A stretch of 14,617 bases of DNA from an uncultured Bacilli bacterium (GTDB taxonomy: Bacteria; Bacillota_I; Bacilli_A; RF39; UBA660): the NCBI GenBank assembly GCA_948629335.1, contig CAPHZB010000019.1:8208-22824 (forward strand), written 5' to 3'. Made by a program: the position numbers and the translations under genes. Every line of letters starts with the position of its first letter. Positions within the stretch are counted from its first letter, which is position 1. Below, piece after piece: positions 13,356 through 14,617 of the stretch. The notes under the pieces were generated by a model. That model made no database searches. It saw only the letters and a list, made by a program, of their open reading frames with translations, and was not told the origin of the DNA.

Positions 13356-14465
13356 TTATATTCCAAGTGTATATGGGGAGGCTTCTGTTCCATCTCCTCC
13401 TGTTATTTTTAAATCAGATTTTAGTACTACAATAGGTCTAACACTTAAAGAAGAACCCGAAAAAGTACTCCCACCAAACGAATACGGACCATTAGTCTTA
13501 CTGGGAGAACCGAAGCGACATTCATTTGTAATAGTTCCATCTCCATTAATCTGACGTAAACACCATTCATAGGCTGAAGTCATCTCTATACTACCAAAAC
13601 CAGTATAACCCCTTCCTCCTCGGGAAGCAACAAAATAAGCACCGTTGGAATTTTCCAATTCGTCTACTTTCTTTGCAGTTAAAGTTCCAATTGCATTCTC
13701 CACCAAATTTTTATCCATCACAAAACCTTCATCTGGAACTCCATCATAAGGAACAGTCGCTAATTCCTCTCTTGCTGTTCCATCATACCCTACATGTCTT
13801 GATCCTACTGTTATCCCCTCTGTTTCATAAGATTTTGCTATTTTATTTAATGTTCCTATATACATCATATAACCATATCCACTTTTAAATTTTCCTGTAC
13901 TACTAGATACATATTCAGATACTATATCTACTGTTCCAGTTTCGTTTTTCTGTATTACCCTCCATAAATTTAACTCACTTGGATTAATTTTACTAAAATC
14001 ATAACCTGAAATATCACTTTGTAAAGGTCCAAAAACAGAATGACTGGGCGTATAGCTTATATAATCACCTAATTCAAGCATTTGGGCGAGTGGTACCCTT
14101 TTTGTACCTACTATCTTATTCCCATTTACCCAAGCAATTTTACCTTCATCAAGATTTTCAGGCTTTGCATCTCCTGGAGTCTGACTAGCAAGGGTTGGTG
14201 CTACATAAGTTCCAGTAACTTGCTTTCCTCCTACTAAAGCGGTTCTTCCTTTTAATATTTGAGAAGCTGTTGCATTTCCATAGTTTGCTTTATTATATAA
14301 ATCATCTAATGCATTTTGTACAGTTACTTGATTATTCTTATTATAACTGACTCCATTTGATGGAGGATTCGCGCTTGTTGCATTTATACTTAATGTTGCT
14401 ATAATCATACATAGTAAAAATAACTCAATTCCTATTATCACTCTATGTTTTTTCTTTTCACTCAT
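13356..14465 (-). CDS. Membrane-anchored or secreted surface protein, 369 residues
   Basis: The N-terminus is Lys-rich (SEKKKHR) followed by one hydrophobic segment (about 9-28), a signal peptide or anchor. Then comes a motif common in uncultured Bacillota surface or phage-tail-like proteins (SYNKNNQVTVQNALDDLYNK, 40-59), and two related short repeats, ILKGRTALVGGKQVTGTY (70-87) and LDEGKIAWVNGNKIVGT (105-121). A globular region (about 128-369) ends SLSVRPIVVLKSDLKITG and DGTEASPYTL, a C-terminal signature I associate with DUF6273-like proteins. No catalytic motif is visible, and I cannot assign a function beyond surface display or adhesion, which is inference. GGAGAATA precedes the ATG. The gene stands alone between its terminator and a promoter whose spacer is a 12-base G tract, so expression is likely to switch on and off or be graded. 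Confidence 0.75.
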   Translation of the reverse strand: MSEKKKHRVIIGIELFLLCMIIATLSINATSANPPSNGVSYNKNNQVTVQNALDDLYNKANYGNATASQILKGRTALVGGKQVTGTYVAPTLASQTPGDAKPENLDEGKIAWVNGNKIVGTKRVPLAQMLELGDYISYTPSHSVFGPLQSDISGYDFSKINPSELNLWRVIQKNETGTVDIVSEYVSSSTGKFKSGYGYMMYIGTLNKIAKSYETEGITVGSRHVGYDGTAREELATVPYDGVPDEGFVMDKNLVENAIGTLTAKKVDELENSNGAYFVASRGGRGYTGFGSIEMTSAYEWCLRQINGDGTITNECRFGSPSKTNGPYSFGGSTFSGSSLSVRPIVVLKSDLKITGGDGTEASPYTLGI

Positions 14466-14511
14466 ATTTTATTCTCCATTCCTTATACTATAATTACTAT
14501 ACTATGTATAC

Positions 14512-14541
14512 ATTATACCCCCCCCCCCCTGAATTTGTCAA
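14512..14541 (-). promoter_or_regulatory. Sigma-A promoter with a 12-base G tract in the spacer (phase-variable candidate)
   Basis: Reading the minus strand, TTGACA (14541-14536, perfect) is followed by AATTCA, twelve consecutive G (14529-14518) and TATAAT (14517-14512, perfect). The spacer is 18 bases. The predicted start near 14505 gives a leader of about 40 bases containing the ribosome binding site. Loss of one G would give the optimal 17-base spacing; further changes would weaken it. The same architecture, a homopolymeric tract between the -35 and -10, drives phase variation of porA and opc in Neisseria. Confidence 0.85.
14518..14529 (+). repeat. Homopolymer of 12 C (G on the minus strand)
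   Basis: Twelve uninterrupted C in otherwise AT-rich DNA, the only such tract in the window. It sits exactly between the promoter boxes of the surface-protein gene. Confidence 0.95.
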
Positions 14542-14572
14542 GCACATTTTATAAAGACAACAAAAATATAGA

Positions 14573-14605
14573 TCGTCAAAATAAATTGACATCGATTTCG
14601 TCAAA
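14573..14605. promoter_or_regulatory. Cluster of TTGAC-type repeats upstream of the phase-variable promoter
   Basis: TCGTCAAA occurs at 14573-14580 and again at 14598-14605, 25 bases apart. An inverted copy, TTGAC, lies between at 14586-14590 and forms GTCAA-6-TTGAC with the first. This could be an operator or parts of further -35 boxes, possibly for a divergent gene beyond the right edge. No protein can be named. Confidence 0.25.
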
Positions 14606-14617
14606 TTAAAATATAGC

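Noticed and set aside
1..14617. No intact gene ends in TGA, which might hint at a code with UGA as Trp
   Set aside because: Trp is encoded by TGG throughout and no gene needs TGA read-through. About a dozen genes ending in TAA or TAG is unremarkable in AT-rich DNA.

Overview
The window is AT-rich bacterial DNA with Gram-positive-style strong ribosome binding sites (AGGAGG, GGAGGAA and similar), short hairpin-plus-T-run terminators and sigma-A type promoters. The gene content (SpoVD-like penicillin-binding protein with a C-terminal PASTA domain, MraY, FtsW/SpoVE, collagen-like proteins of the kind found on spore surfaces) suggests a low-GC member of the Bacillota, possibly in the Bacilli/Erysipelotrichia/Clostridia range. 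I cannot name the genus. Trp is encoded by TGG and the stops seen are TAA or TAG, so the standard code fits.

Left part (1-3969): an accessory, surface-protein region. Three co-oriented collagen-like ORFs run rightward (3-260, 291-503, 522-1124) and end at a good terminator. All three are in the same reading frame and are separated by single stop codons. They look like one modular collagen-like protein cut at the same point of its repeating linker module. A Nudix-like gene of unknown role (1713-2618) and a fourth collagen-stub/globular-head protein (2983-3480) run leftward. The AT-rich gaps hold at least two decayed coding remnants.

Middle part (3970-6500): a PfkB-family carbohydrate/nucleoside kinase and a small Smr-domain protein overlap by 17 bases. 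They are followed by an unrecognised 139-residue protein with its own near-consensus promoter inside the end of smr. Right of these lies a pseudogene of a DUF4143-type AAA ATPase, with two frameshifts, an in-frame stop and a lost C-terminus, and next to it what may be the N-terminus of a RhuM-like gene.

Peptidoglycan block (6533-10544, leftward): a SpoVD/FtsI-type transpeptidase, MraY and an FtsW/SpoVE-type glycosyltransferase are packed with gaps of 10 and 12 bases. This is lipid I synthesis plus the polymerising and cross-linking enzymes, but without murE, murF or murD between them.

Right part (10631-14617, leftward, each gene with its own terminator): a FIST sensory-domain protein, a DUF308/HdeD-like membrane protein fused to a papain-like (permuted NlpC/P60-type) domain, and a membrane-anchored surface protein of 369 residues.

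The most notable signal is upstream of that last gene. A perfect TTGACA and a perfect TATAAT are separated by 18 bases, of which 12 are a single uninterrupted G (plus-strand C) tract. This is the classic layout of a slipped-strand, phase-variable promoter.
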